Under the pieces are notes generated by a model. It had not been told where the DNA came from and searched no databases. It was given only the letters and a program-made list of their open reading frames with translations. From Chitinophaga parva (GTDB lineage Bacteria > Bacteroidota > Bacteroidia > Chitinophagales > Chitinophagaceae), in assembly GCF_003071345.1 (NCBI RefSeq), contig NZ_QCYK01000001.1:1302001-1366000 (forward strand): DNA of 64,000 nt, in the 5' to 3' direction. This document shows positions 1-9,368 of the stretch, in pieces. A program made the position numbers and the translations under genes. Every line of letters begins with the position of its first letter. Position 1 is the stretch's first letter.

Positions 1-316
1 GTACCAGTGCTACCGGGTCTTTGCCAATGAAGGACTTCCCGATCACAAAGGCCTGTGCCAGCCCGTTGGGTGTGGGCTGCTCTGCATAGCTGAGGTGAAG
101 GCCCAGCTGGGAGCCATCGCCAAACAGGCGGCGGAAGCCCGGCAGGTCATGCGGGGTGGAAATGATCAGGATGTCGCGGATGCCCGCCAGCATAAGGGTA
201 GACAGCGGGTAGTAGATCATGGGCTTGTCATACACCGGCATGATCTGCTTGCTGATGGCATATGTAATGGGATGTAAGCGTGTGCCGGAACCGCCGGCCA
301 GGATAATTCCTTTCAT
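1..316 (-). CDS. rfbA: Glucose-1-phosphate thymidylyltransferase, 5' part (cut by window edge)
   Basis: This enzyme makes dTDP-glucose from glucose-1-phosphate and dTTP, the first step towards dTDP-rhamnose for cell-surface polysaccharide. About 105 residues are visible. The N-terminus shows the nucleotidyltransferase signature [11 protein letters not shown], followed by [20 protein letters not shown], both typical of RmlA/RfbA. The start is the ATG at 314-316; the residues directly after it (MKGIILAGG) are the usual family start. The gene runs off the left edge, so the catalytic C-terminal half is not seen. Other rml genes would be expected to the left, outside the window. Confidence 0.9.
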   Translation of the reverse strand, partial: MKGIILAGGSGTRLHPITYAISKQIMPVYDKPMIYYPLSTLMLAGIRDILIISTPHDLPGFRRLFGDGSQLGLHLSYAEQPTPNGLAQAFVIGKSFIGKDPVALV

Positions 317-507
317 GAGAATAGTTAAAATAAGTACCTGTTAAAAGGCTGGATGTTTTTTGAACTGGTAATTTCGCTGCTACCCGGCCGTTCCGTTTTT
401 CAATTGATTTTTCCTGTATGCCTGTGCTGCACCCGGCCGGGGCAAGTGGCTGACAAAAATAACTTTATTTACATGAAAAACCACTACGCATGCGGTTGCG
501 CATGGCA

Positions 508-547
508 TAAAAAAAGAGGGTGTAGCCATTGGCGGTACACCCTCTTT
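508..547 (-). terminator. Rho-independent terminator for the pit operon
   Basis: A perfect 12-bp stem (513-524 with 536-547) is followed on the minus strand by a run of T (508-515). It lies 20 bp past the stop codon of the phosphate transporter gene. Confidence 0.85.
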
Positions 548-568
548 CCTGCATATAATGTTGTGTGG

Positions 569-1573
569 TTATGACACCAGGTTTACGATAAACATGATCC
601 CTGCCGCCAGTAAGGCGCTGATGGGGATGGTCAGTATCCAGGCCCAGAGCAGGCTTACGGTAACGCCCCAACGTACGGCGCTCAGGCGTTTTACGGCGCC
701 CACGCCAATGATGGAACCGGTGAGGGTGTGGGTGGTACTTACCGGGATGCCCAGGTGCTCGGTGAGGAACAGGGTGAAGGCACCGGCAGTTTCCGCACTT
801 ACCCCTTCCAGCGGGGTTACCTTGGTAATGCGGGTACCCATCGTTTTTACGATCTTCCAGCCACCGCTCATGGTGCCCGCCGCAATGGCGGTAAAGCAGC
901 AGAGGGGGATCCAGTCCGGCACATTCCTGATATTGTCCAGGTGACCGGAGGCCACCATGGATACGGCCAGGATGCCCATTACCTTCTGGGCATCGTTACT
1001 GCCGTGGCCAAGGCTCAGGGCAGCGGAAGATACCAGCTGCAGGCGCTTGAACCAGCTTTCTGCGCGGAAGGGATTAGCCCTGCGGCAAATATTGAGGATG
1101 AGGATGGTGATCACAAAAGAAACCGCCATACCGATGAACGGTGCCAGTACAATAAAGTACACGGTGGGCATTACTTTGGCAAAGTTGATCACGTGGTAAT
1201 CGCCGCCGGCGTTCATTACCGCCGCCCCGATAAAGCCCCCGATCAGGGTGTGGGAAGAGGAGGAGGGAATACCATACCACCAGGTGAGCAGGTTCCAGCT
1301 GATAGCTGCAATGAGCCCACTGAGGATCACTTTGAGGGTAATGTATTGTTCAAAGATAGAATTGGCAATAGAGTTACCCACCTTGAATTCGTGTATGACG
1401 TATTTGGCCACGAAGAATGCCGCAAAGTTGAAGATAGCGGCCCATATCACTGCCTGGAAGGGGGTAAGTACCTTGGTGGAAACGATCGTGGCAATGGAGT
1501 TTGCCGCATCGTGGAAGCCGTTGATAAAGTCGAAAACAAAAGCCAGTATAAAGATGATTACTAGTAGCGCCAT
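569..1573 (-). CDS. pit: PiT-family inorganic phosphate transporter
   Basis: This is a low-affinity inner-membrane phosphate permease that uses an ion gradient. The 334 residues are almost entirely hydrophobic helices. The two inverted PiT signature repeats are present: GFHDAANSIATIV near residue 20 and SLGHGSNDAQKVMGI near residue 190. GIPVSTTHTLTGS near the C-terminus is also typical. The length matches the short bacterial PiT type. The gene lies about 48 bp downstream of the DUF47 gene on the same strand; that pairing is standard for PiT systems and suggests one transcript. Whether it moves phosphate or another oxyanion such as sulfate cannot be settled from sequence, but the DUF47 partner favours phosphate. 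Confidence 0.92.
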   Translation of the reverse strand: MALLVIIFILAFVFDFINGFHDAANSIATIVSTKVLTPFQAVIWAAIFNFAAFFVAKYVIHEFKVGNSIANSIFEQYITLKVILSGLIAAISWNLLTWWYGIPSSSSHTLIGGFIGAAVMNAGGDYHVINFAKVMPTVYFIVLAPFIGMAVSFVITILILNICRRANPFRAESWFKRLQLVSSAALSLGHGSNDAQKVMGILAVSMVASGHLDNIRNVPDWIPLCCFTAIAAGTMSGGWKIVKTMGTRITKVTPLEGVSAETAGAFTLFLTEHLGIPVSTTHTLTGSIIGVGAVKRLSAVRWGVTVSLLWAWILTIPISALLAAGIMFIVNLVS

Positions 1574-1620
1574 GTTGCAAATGGTTAGAGAAAAAAATGC
1601 AGCTGCCTGCCGGATCAGGC

Positions 1621-2274
1621 TTAGGCGTACTTAATGATAATGGTCTCGATCACATTGGCGCAATCCTCGCATTTGTCCGTGGCCAGTTCCAGGGCCTGGT
1701 AGATCTCGCGCATTTTGATCAGCTCCCCGGCATTGTTGGAATGCTCGTCAAACAGGTCTGCTACGGCGCGGTCATAAATATCATCTGCATGGTTTTCCAG
1801 GCTGTTGATCTTTACACAGGCTTCGGTGATCACCCGCATGTTCTGCATGTTACGCAGCTCGGGAATGGCGCGGGACAGTTCTACGCAACCCTGGTAGATC
1901 AGGTCTGCCAGCTTGCGGATATGATCGTTCAGCTCATGTACCTTGTACAGGTCTATTCTCTTGGAGGAGCCGTGGATGTAATCTGCCACGTCGTCCAGGG
2001 TGGAGGCCAGGTAGTGGATATCTTCCCGGTCAAAGGGAGTGATGAAGTTCTGGCTCAGTTCCACGAGAATGCGGTGGGTAAGGTCGTCATTCTTGTGCTC
2101 CAGGCGTTCAATGAGGTTTACTTTGTCTTTACGTACGGAAGCGTCTTTAGTCTCCACGAGTTCCACCAGCACGGTAGCCATTTCCACCAGGGTGGCGGCT
2201 ACATCTTCGAATAATGAGTAAAAAACACGGTCTTTCGGTACAAATAATTTCACAAAAGAGTTAAAACCTCCCAT
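1621..2274 (-). CDS. DUF47 / PhoU-like Pit accessory protein
   Basis: This is a cytoplasmic helical-bundle protein of the PhoU-like DUF47 family. It is normally encoded next to PiT transporters and is thought to control their activity. The start chosen is the ATG at 2272-2274, giving MGGFNSFVKLFVPKDRVFY, the usual family N-terminus; the reading frame stays open 14 codons further upstream but those residues look unrelated. The 217 residues are rich in charged helices with spaced Asp/Glu (for example EDVAATLVEMATVLVE and TLDDVADYIHG). It is the first gene of a two-gene unit with pit. Confidence 0.9.
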   Translation of the reverse strand: MGGFNSFVKLFVPKDRVFYSLFEDVAATLVEMATVLVELVETKDASVRKDKVNLIERLEHKNDDLTHRILVELSQNFITPFDREDIHYLASTLDDVADYIHGSSKRIDLYKVHELNDHIRKLADLIYQGCVELSRAIPELRNMQNMRVITEACVKINSLENHADDIYDRAVADLFDEHSNNAGELIKMREIYQALELATDKCEDCANVIETIIIKYA

Positions 2275-2461
2275 AAATCTCAAGTTTGAATTTGCGGCAA
2301 AAATAGCCCGGCACAACTATAGATGCCAAGAAATTTCCCGATTTAATAATTCCTTAATGTGCAGTTAATATAAAAGTAATATGTGCGGTAGACTTTTGCA
2401 TTTAAATATTTACTCATAACACCCGAACCAGCCGCCTGGTTTATACCTAGTTACTAAGCAA

Positions 2462-3316
2462 ATGCCTGAGAAACGCCCATTAGACATCGCCGTAATTTCT
2501 GACGTGCACCTGGGAATTTATGGTTGCCATGCGAAAGAGCTGGTTCAGTACCTCGACAGTATCGACCCAAAGATACTGATTCTCAACGGAGATATTATCG
2601 ACATCTGGCAGTTTAGCAAGCGCTATTTCCCGAAGTCCCATACCAAAGTCATCCGCAGGTTGCTGAAATTCATAGGGAAAGGCACGGAAGTGTACTACCT
2701 GACGGGCAACCATGACGAGGCCCTGCGCAAGTTTGCCGGCTTTGGCCTCAGCAATTTTTCTATTGACAATAAGCTGATCCTCGACGTGGATGGCAAAAAA
2801 CACTGGTTCTTCCATGGCGATGTATACGACATTACCATGAAAAACTCCAAGTGGCTGGCCAAGCTGGGAGGGAAGGGCTATGATATCCTCATTATCCTGA
2901 ACCGCCTGGTGAATAACCTGATGGAGAAAATGGGCCGCGAAAAGATGTCCTTCTCCAAAAAAGTGAAGCACGGGGTGAAACAGGCCGTGAAATTTATTTC
3001 CGACTTTGAACAAACCGTGGCGGAAATTGCCATTGACAAAGGCATTGACGTAGTATGTTGTGGCCACATCCACCAGCCGGTGATCTCCACCATGGAGCAC
3101 AATGGTAAAACCGTGACCTACCTCAACTCCGGCGACTGGGTGGAAAGCCTCACCTCCCTGGAGTACGCAGGCGGCCAATGGACGTTGTACACCCATCCCC
3201 AAAGCCGCGCTGAACAAGCCGCGCTGCGGGCCCAGGAAGATGAAAGCCTTGAAGACGAAGAACCCGGCCTGGACTGGGAAGCCAGCCTGGCTTCCTTTGC
3301 AGCAGTGAACAAGTAA
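2462..3316 (+). CDS. LpxH-like metallophosphoesterase (UDP-2,3-diacylglucosamine diphosphatase family)
   Basis: This is a binuclear-metal phosphoesterase. The five family blocks appear in order: ISDVHLG (residues ~12-18), NGDIIDIW (~42-49), TGNHDE (~81-86), FHGDVYD (~117-123) and CGHIHQP (~200-206). This set and the 284-residue length fit the LpxH/LpxG-type enzymes that cleave UDP-2,3-diacylglucosamine to lipid X in lipid A synthesis. Bacteroidota often carry several homologues, so this copy may act on another substrate. The C-terminus is an acidic tail. It is divergent from the DUF47 gene, with 187 bp between the start codons. Confidence 0.82.
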   Translation: MPEKRPLDIAVISDVHLGIYGCHAKELVQYLDSIDPKILILNGDIIDIWQFSKRYFPKSHTKVIRRLLKFIGKGTEVYYLTGNHDEALRKFAGFGLSNFSIDNKLILDVDGKKHWFFHGDVYDITMKNSKWLAKLGGKGYDILIILNRLVNNLMEKMGREKMSFSKKVKHGVKQAVKFISDFEQTVAEIAIDKGIDVVCCGHIHQPVISTMEHNGKTVTYLNSGDWVESLTSLEYAGGQWTLYTHPQSRAEQAALRAQEDESLEDEEPGLDWEASLASFAAVNK

Positions 3317-3523
3317 TCCGACACATAAAACCCGGAGGCGGCCTGCCCTTGCCACTAGTCGCCTCTTTCCTGCTTCCTGTACCGACTACTACCCCTTGCT
3401 ACCGTCCTAAACTATCCGGTGAAGATGCATGGTATTTTCACATTATTATAACAAGTAGTTAATATTCAATTTACATAGCAGCACGACGTTTGCATCGTGA
3501 GAAATACCAAGCATTTGTAAGCA

Positions 3524-3931
3524 ATGAAAATCCTCAAACTACACCCATTAATGACCATATCGCTGCTGCAAATGCAGTTTCAGCGGTTGCTCAGTTGTAA
3601 TTGCGCGGTGTACGCACACTATTCCCTTGCCAATGGTTTTGATACCTTGAAAGACGCGGGCTTTGAAGAAGAAATACTCGTGGACTATCCCATCGACGAA
3701 ACACTGAGCCTGCGTGAATTTGAAGAAGAACTGGAAGAACGCTTTCACTTCTCCCTGGAACTTTGCAATAAAGACTCAAAGCCCTTTACCAATAAAAGCC
3801 TGCGCCTGTTCCAACTGTTCTCCGTGTGCAGCCTCACGGACGACAGCGAACAGCGTAACCAGCAGCTGGATTCCGGCCTGGATAAGCTACTTAAAATGAA
3901 TAACCGGCAGCAGCCACCCCTGGCTTGCTGA
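3524..3931 (+). CDS. Hypothetical 135-residue protein
   Basis: I do not recognise this protein. The 135 residues start at an ATG preceded by an AT-rich stretch. The N-terminal 25 residues include a basic and hydrophobic segment but no clear signal cleavage site. The middle is very acidic (for example REFEEELEERFHF) and the C-terminus is Gln/Asn-rich. It stands alone between an upstream phosphoesterase gene and its own strong terminator, so it appears to be monocistronic. Codon use looks like that of the neighbours. Confidence 0.6.
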   Translation: MKILKLHPLMTISLLQMQFQRLLSCNCAVYAHYSLANGFDTLKDAGFEEEILVDYPIDETLSLREFEEELEERFHFSLELCNKDSKPFTNKSLRLFQLFSVCSLTDDSEQRNQQLDSGLDKLLKMNNRQQPPLAC

Positions 3932-3965
3932 TAGCATATTAGCCATCTTTGTTGTTTAACTATTT

Positions 3966-3992
3966 GCCCGGGTACGTGCCCGGGCTTTTTAT
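3966..3992 (+). terminator. Rho-independent terminator
   Basis: The 7-bp GC-only stem GCCCGGG (3966-3972) pairs with CCCGGGC (3979-3985) and is followed by TTTTT. It lies 35 bp after the stop of the 135-residue gene. Confidence 0.88.
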
Positions 3993-4166
3993 TTATGCCC
4001 GGCGTGGGTGCCCGTATATCTTTATCAATTTATTTAGTACCATATATATTAGAACAACATTAGTTCATAATGTAGTTTTAATTTCATTCTAATATTATTT
4101 TAATTTAACACGCCGGTAATGATCGCTTAACATTGGCCGGATAGTTTTGTCGAAAATTATCTGACC

Positions 4167-6977
4167 TTGATTCTTACCTGTAGCGTGCGCCGGTTCCTGC
4201 AACTGGTGATAGTATTGCTTGTGCCATCTCTTTCCTTATCAGCCCAGACCACCGGTAAAATTGCGGGCAAAGTGACCGACAAAAGCCATGGAGATGCCCT
4301 CATTGGCGTAACGGTGCTGGCCTCCGGCACCAATGCCGGAGCGGTAACCGATGTAGATGGTCATTATCAACTGAGCATAGCGCCCGGCACCTACACCGTG
4401 AACTTCAAATACATTGGCTACAACACTAAATCCATTACCGGCGTAGTTGTGAAAGCTGCCGCCACCACCAGCCTTGACGTCATCCTTGATGAACCTTCCT
4501 CCAAATCCCTGCAGGAAGTAGTGGTGACCGCCTCTTACAAACAGGAAAGCATCAATGCCCTGTACACTGCGCAGAAAAACAATGCAGTAGTATCTGATGG
4601 TATTTCCGCGGAAGCTATCCGTCGCTCGCCAGACCGCAATACCGGCGAGGTGTTGAAGCGTGTAAGCGGTACCAGCATCCAGGACAACCGCTTTGTAGTA
4701 GTACGTGGCCTGGGAGACCGTTACAACGCTACGCTGATGAACAGCGCACTGCTGCCCAGCACAGAGCCTGATAAAAAAGCTTTCTCTTTTGACATTATCC
4801 CGTCTACCCTCATTGATAACATTACTATTTACAAAACGGCATCACCCGACCTGCCGGGTGACTTTGCCGGCGGCGCGGTGAAAGTGCTGACCAAGGATTT
4901 TCCTGACCAGCCATTCATGGAACTGCAGGTAGCCACTGCCTACAACACGAAGACCACCGGTAAGGATTTTATCAAAGGCCTGCCCGACGGGAAAACGGAT
5001 TTCCTGGGTTGGGACAATGGCGGCCGTGCGCTGCCCGGCGCCTACACCAGTGTGGCCGGCAATTACACAGAACTGGAAACGGCGGATAAGATCGCGGTCA
5101 GCAAACAATTTTCTAACACGTTTACCAGTGGCAAAACAGACCAGAGCCTGCCTTCACTGGGTGTGCAATACGCCATGGGCAATAGTTTCCGCCTGAGCCG
5201 CAACCGCCGCTTCGGGTATATCTTCTCTGTAAATTACGGCACCAGCCGCCGCGCCACGGAGCGTATCCGCAATGAATACCTGCCCGGTACCAAAGAGCTG
5301 TTCTTCGGTTACCGCGACTACCTCTCTGTAGCTACCCACCAGGAGGGCAGTGTGCTGAACATGGCTTATTCCTATGGCCGCAGTAAGATTGCATGGAAGA
5401 ACTTTTTCAGCAATACTTTCAACACCGACTTTTCTGTGCGCAATGGCGCCAACTATGAATCCGGCGTAAAGCAGATCCTGAGCTACGATAATGAAGCCAC
5501 GCAAAATGGACTGTTCAATTCTGTAGTGGAAGGTTCGCACGCGCTGAAGCATGACAAGCTGCAGATCACATGGAATGCATCTTATGGTTATTCTTACCGC
5601 AACCAGCCGGACCAGCGCATCCTGGCATTTGTAAGGGATGACCCGGATTCCAATCCCACCGGGGATACTGTGTACCGGCTGAAAGTGCCGGTGGAGAACA
5701 GTCCGGCCATTCACGATGCCGGCCGCATTTACACCCGCCTGTATGAAAATATCTTTGGGGGAGGTGTAAACCTGGCAGCGCCCTTCCAACTGTTTGGGCA
5801 GGATCAACAGGTGAAATTTGGTGGCCTGGTATCGCACCGGGACCGGCACTTCTCTGCTATTGCACTGGGCTACTCAACGAGCAATATTTATGGAGAAACC
5901 ATCCACCTGGATGGAAAGACCGTGGCACCGGAAAATATTTTCTCCAATGAAAGCCTGGACCAGCGCCAGTTGTTCCTGGCCAAGATAGACCTGAACTCAA
6001 AAGACTACCAGGGCCTGGCCACGCTGGGCGCAGGGTATGTGATGCTGGATAACAAGTTTGGAGAAAAAGTACGCCTGGCATGGGGTGCAAGACTGGAATC
6101 TTATTCACAGGAACTGAAATCACTGAACCAGGCGCAGAACAAGCATAACAACACAGATGTGCTGCCTTCTGCCAACTTCACTTATCTACTCACGGAGAAA
6201 ACCAATATCCGTGCTTCTTACTTCCGGTCTGTGAACCGTCCGGAATTCAGGGAGCTGGCGGATTTCCGCTATTATGATTACGAGAATGAATACAACGTGA
6301 TCGGGAACCCGACCTTGAAGCGCGCCAGCATTTCCAATGCAGACCTGCGTTTTGAGCACTTCACCGGTGCCGGTGAAATTATCTCTGCCTCCGTATTCTA
6401 CAAACAGTTTAAAGACCCGATAGAACAGCTGAATGAAGGTAATAATGTACTGAGCTACAGCAATGCCAGCAAAGCGCGGGACTATGGCGCGGAAGTGGAA
6501 GTGCGCAAGCGCCTCAGCTTTGTACCCGGTAAGGTGTTTGAGCACCTGGTGTTCTACGCCAATGCCGCGGTGATCAACTCCCAGGTGACGCTGGATGGTG
6601 TGTCTAAGAAAACACCGCTGCAGGGACAAAGCCCTTACCTGGTAAACGGAGGCCTCACCTATGTTTCTGCGGATAATGGGTTCTCTGCAAACCTGCTGTA
6701 CAACCGTATCGGGCAGCGCCTGCGCTTCCGCGGTACGGCTGCCGGTGCTGATACTTATGAGAAGCCACGCGACCTGCTGGACTTCCAGGTAACAAAAAAA
6801 GTGATCCGCAATAAAGGGGAGATCAAACTGAATATCTCGGACATCCTCTCGCAGCCCATAGCCTGGTACTACAAATTTGGCAGTGGCAATACGGCGTATA
6901 AAAGCAAAGACGACAAGATCATCAACTCATTTAAACCCGGTACCACCTTTACGCTGGCGCTCCGGTACAGCTTTTAG
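4167..6977 (+). CDS. TonB-dependent receptor with N-terminal carboxypeptidase-like domain
   Basis: This is an outer-membrane active-uptake channel driven by TonB. After a Sec signal peptide (hydrophobic core then SLSAQ) comes a carboxypeptidase-regulatory-like beta-sandwich (GKIAGKVTDKSHGDALIGV), then the plug (EVLKRVSGTSIQDNRFVVVRGLGDRYN). The long barrel ends in the aromatic C-terminus ALRYSF. At about 936 residues it is typical of non-SusC receptors. No ATG fits: an in-frame TAA at 4128-4130 blocks anything upstream. The start is either the TTG at 4167 or the GTG at 4185; the latter gives a compact 21-residue signal peptide beginning RRFLQLV. The lipoprotein gene follows 36 bp later, so the two probably form an operon. 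The substrate is unknown. Confidence 0.88.
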   Translation: MILTCSVRRFLQLVIVLLVPSLSLSAQTTGKIAGKVTDKSHGDALIGVTVLASGTNAGAVTDVDGHYQLSIAPGTYTVNFKYIGYNTKSITGVVVKAAATTSLDVILDEPSSKSLQEVVVTASYKQESINALYTAQKNNAVVSDGISAEAIRRSPDRNTGEVLKRVSGTSIQDNRFVVVRGLGDRYNATLMNSALLPSTEPDKKAFSFDIIPSTLIDNITIYKTASPDLPGDFAGGAVKVLTKDFPDQPFMELQVATAYNTKTTGKDFIKGLPDGKTDFLGWDNGGRALPGAYTSVAGNYTELETADKIAVSKQFSNTFTSGKTDQSLPSLGVQYAMGNSFRLSRNRRFGYIFSVNYGTSRRATERIRNEYLPGTKELFFGYRDYLSVATHQEGSVLNMAYSYGRSKIAWKNFFSNTFNTDFSVRNGANYESGVKQILSYDNEATQNGLFNSVVEGSHALKHDKLQITWNASYGYSYRNQPDQRILAFVRDDPDSNPTGDTVYRLKVPVENSPAIHDAGRIYTRLYENIFGGGVNLAAPFQLFGQDQQVKFGGLVSHRDRHFSAIALGYSTSNIYGETIHLDGKTVAPENIFSNESLDQRQLFLAKIDLNSKDYQGLATLGAGYVMLDNKFGEKVRLAWGARLESYSQELKSLNQAQNKHNNTDVLPSANFTYLLTEKTNIRASYFRSVNRPEFRELADFRYYDYENEYNVIGNPTLKRASISNADLRFEHFTGAGEIISASVFYKQFKDPIEQLNEGNNVLSYSNASKARDYGAEVEVRKRLSFVPGKVFEHLVFYANAAVINSQVTLDGVSKKTPLQGQSPYLVNGGLTYVSADNGFSANLLYNRIGQRLRFRGTAAGADTYEKPRDLLDFQVTKKVIRNKGEIKLNISDILSQPIAWYYKFGSGNTAYKSKDDKIINSFKPGTTFTLALRYSF

Positions 6978-7013
6978 GAACTCAATTCTCTAATATCATC
7001 AAACTGAAACTGC

Positions 7014-8366
7014 ATGAAGAAGTATGCATGGTTCTTCCTTGCTGCGGCAACTTTTGCGGCTTGCAAAGGCAAAGACGACAACCCGAAACCTGGTAACGGC
7101 GGTGGAAACTCCGATACCATTGACGTGCGTGGCAGCATCAGCACCAGCACTACCTGGAGTAAAGACAAGGTATACCGCCTGCGTGGTTATGTGTATGTTG
7201 ACAATGCTACCCTGACCATTGAAGCGGGTACTACTATCATCAGCAAAAAAGACTCTGCTGGTGTACTGATCGTGTACAAAGGTTCCAAGCTGATAGCTAA
7301 TGGTACCGCAGCAGCACCCATTATCTTTACCTCCGGTGAGAAAACAAAGACCCCTGGTGACCTGGGTGGTTTAGTACTGGTAGGCCTGGCCACCGGTAAC
7401 GGTAACCACGGTACCCTGGAAGGTGGTGTGAACCAGACCCACAAACTGTTTGGTGGCACAGATGATCACGATAATTCCGGCAGCCTGAAATATGTTCGTA
7501 TTGAATACGCTGGTAAAGCAGTAGCCGACGGCGATGAAGTGAACGGCCTCTCTCTCTATGCAGTAGGTGACGGCACTACCCTGGATCACATCCAGGTATC
7601 CCGTGGCCTGGACGATGCCTTTGAATTCTTTGGCGGCACGGTGAATGCCAAATACCTGATCGCTTATAACTGCGCTGACGACGACTTTGATATGGACGAT
7701 GGTTACCGCGGCAAGATCCAGTATGCGATCTCTATCAAGGACCCGAAGTTCACCGACCCGAAAGGCTCCAGCGGCGACGTATCCAACAATTTTGAAGTGG
7801 ATAATACCAACCCGTCTAACAAGCCGGTGACCACCACCCCGATCACACACCCGCTGCTGTCTAACTTTACTGCAATAGGTCCCAACAATGTTGCCGGAAC
7901 TTCTGTGGATTATGGTTATAACATGCGCTTCAGAAGAGGTTCTTCCGTAGAACTGAACAACTCCATCGTGTTGGGTGGCCAGAAAGCCGGCCTGCACCTG
8001 GATGACGAGGCTACTGCCAATTTCTTTGTGGCTAAAACAGCTGGTGTTACCAACTCCCTGCTGCAGGCAGCTGCTAACCAGTTCCAGGTTTCTTCCATCA
8101 CCGTGATCACCGCGGATGACCTGAAAGCCCTGGTTACCACAGATGGCGGCAGCCAGGTGTTCACCACTGCTGCTGATGTGAAACTGACAGACGCCTTTAA
8201 TACTGCCGCTCCCAATGTGAAACCTGCTACCGGTTCTCCTGCACTGAGCACCACTGGTAAATTCACTGGCAGCTTTGACAATGCTTTCTTTGACAAGACC
8301 AATTTCGTAGGTGCCATGGACGCCAGCAATGACTGGACCGCCGGATGGACCAAATGGGGTCTTTAA
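7014..8366 (+). CDS. Secreted lipoprotein, beta-helix-like, partner of the upstream TonB receptor
   Basis: This 450-residue protein has a lipoprotein signal peptide: MKKYAWFFLAAATFAAC, with the lipobox FAAC giving Cys17. A Lys/Asp/Gly-rich linker follows. The body has recurring short strands with Gly/Asp/Asn turns (for example LTIEAGTTIISKKDSAGVL, then GGTDDHDNSGSLKYVRIEYA), as in right-handed parallel beta-helix proteins. Acidic stretches such as NCADDDFDMDDGY could bind Ca2+. It has no catalytic motif I can name. Because it follows a TonB receptor closely and ends at a strong terminator, it is probably the surface-exposed binding partner of that receptor, by analogy with SusD. That role is inference. 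Confidence 0.75.
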   Translation: MKKYAWFFLAAATFAACKGKDDNPKPGNGGGNSDTIDVRGSISTSTTWSKDKVYRLRGYVYVDNATLTIEAGTTIISKKDSAGVLIVYKGSKLIANGTAAAPIIFTSGEKTKTPGDLGGLVLVGLATGNGNHGTLEGGVNQTHKLFGGTDDHDNSGSLKYVRIEYAGKAVADGDEVNGLSLYAVGDGTTLDHIQVSRGLDDAFEFFGGTVNAKYLIAYNCADDDFDMDDGYRGKIQYAISIKDPKFTDPKGSSGDVSNNFEVDNTNPSNKPVTTTPITHPLLSNFTAIGPNNVAGTSVDYGYNMRFRRGSSVELNNSIVLGGQKAGLHLDDEATANFFVAKTAGVTNSLLQAAANQFQVSSITVITADDLKALVTTDGGSQVFTTAADVKLTDAFNTAAPNVKPATGSPALSTTGKFTGSFDNAFFDKTNFVGAMDASNDWTAGWTKWGL

Positions 8367-8428
8367 TCCAGTCAAATAAGATACTCACTGTCGTAAGGCA
8401 GTGATGCGTAAAATTTATCTATCAGCAT

Positions 8429-8459
8429 ACCGTCCCGTCTCCACGGGACGGTTTTTTTA
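8429..8459 (+). terminator. Rho-independent terminator
   Basis: A perfect 10-bp stem (8429-8438 with 8443-8452) with a CTCC loop is followed by a run of seven T. It closes the TonB-receptor/lipoprotein operon. Confidence 0.93.
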
Positions 8460-9368
8460 TGGGGTGCCACGGTATATGGCTGGCAGGTAAGGAAAGCTGG
8501 GCGAAACGGACCTGGGAGATGGGGGCACCGCGGTATGGAAATGGGCTGGATGGCGGAAGGTTATGGTGCAATTATCCTGGGGCGGCCCAAAGGCGCCAGG
8601 CATTGCCATATTACCGCATGGAAATGGGCCGGAGGGCGGAAAAAAGCAGGAAATTCCTTGAATAAACCCCGGAAAACGGCCTTCTTTTTTTAAAAACTTC
8701 AATTTTTTGAAGAGTGTGATTTTCCTGTTAAATCTGTCAGCAGGCGCGTAAACGATTGTGTATTCTGCATTTACGGCGAAAATCAGGGGTCATTTTTATC
8801 ACATTATAATATATTATATATAATAAGATGCTTTTAAAACACAGCGCTTTTTGATATTTTAGTATTGTAATAATCACGTGACTGGATTTATTAATGTAAG
8901 TAACGGCCAGCAAGTGGGAGTCTGCCGGCTTACGTAGTAGTGAAAAACGAAACCACGGCTCCGGGGCCGGAAATGTAAACAGCGTTCCAGTTTTAGTAAA
9001 TCAGCGAATAGAAAGTTTAACCGTTTTTTTCAACCAAGTAGTAGCGAAGGATGTCGCCCACCGGTGGCTCCGCACAGAGTGGTCCTGTAATCGCGCTCAC
9101 AGATAGCTTTATAGTCTGTTACTGTTTCATCTCCCTGCATAAGGGGGACCAGTCTTTTATTTTCATCTGAGAAACTTCCAGCCGCTTTGCTTATGCAAGC
9201 GGGTTACCCCGCCGGAGTGCAAGGGCCGGCGCGGGGCATCGTACGCCAAAAAATTAATACTGAGCCAGGCCTTACCCCCACAGCTGCTACCCGGAATAGC
9301 GGCAAGGCCCCTCGTGTATCTACTATCTCGGCACATCCTCCCATTATTCCACCCACAAAATTTTTGTG
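8460..9368. other. Gene-poor gap of about 0.9 kb with imperfect repeats
   Basis: No convincing gene is seen here. The first 200 bp hold imperfect direct repeats: ATGGAAATGGGCTGGATGGC near 8535 and ATGGAAATGGGCCGGAGGGC near 8618, with a weaker third copy near 8465-8480. From about 8700 to 8880 the DNA is AT-rich. The stretch from 8900 to 9368 could be a long leader for the porin/ammonium-channel genes; it contains a small hairpin at 9182-9200 (CCGCTT and AAGCGG arms). Confidence 0.4.

Noticed and set aside
728..1564. Long plus-strand open frame opposite the PiT gene
   Set aside because: It is a shadow of the transporter gene; its residues show no domain and it has no promoter or partner.
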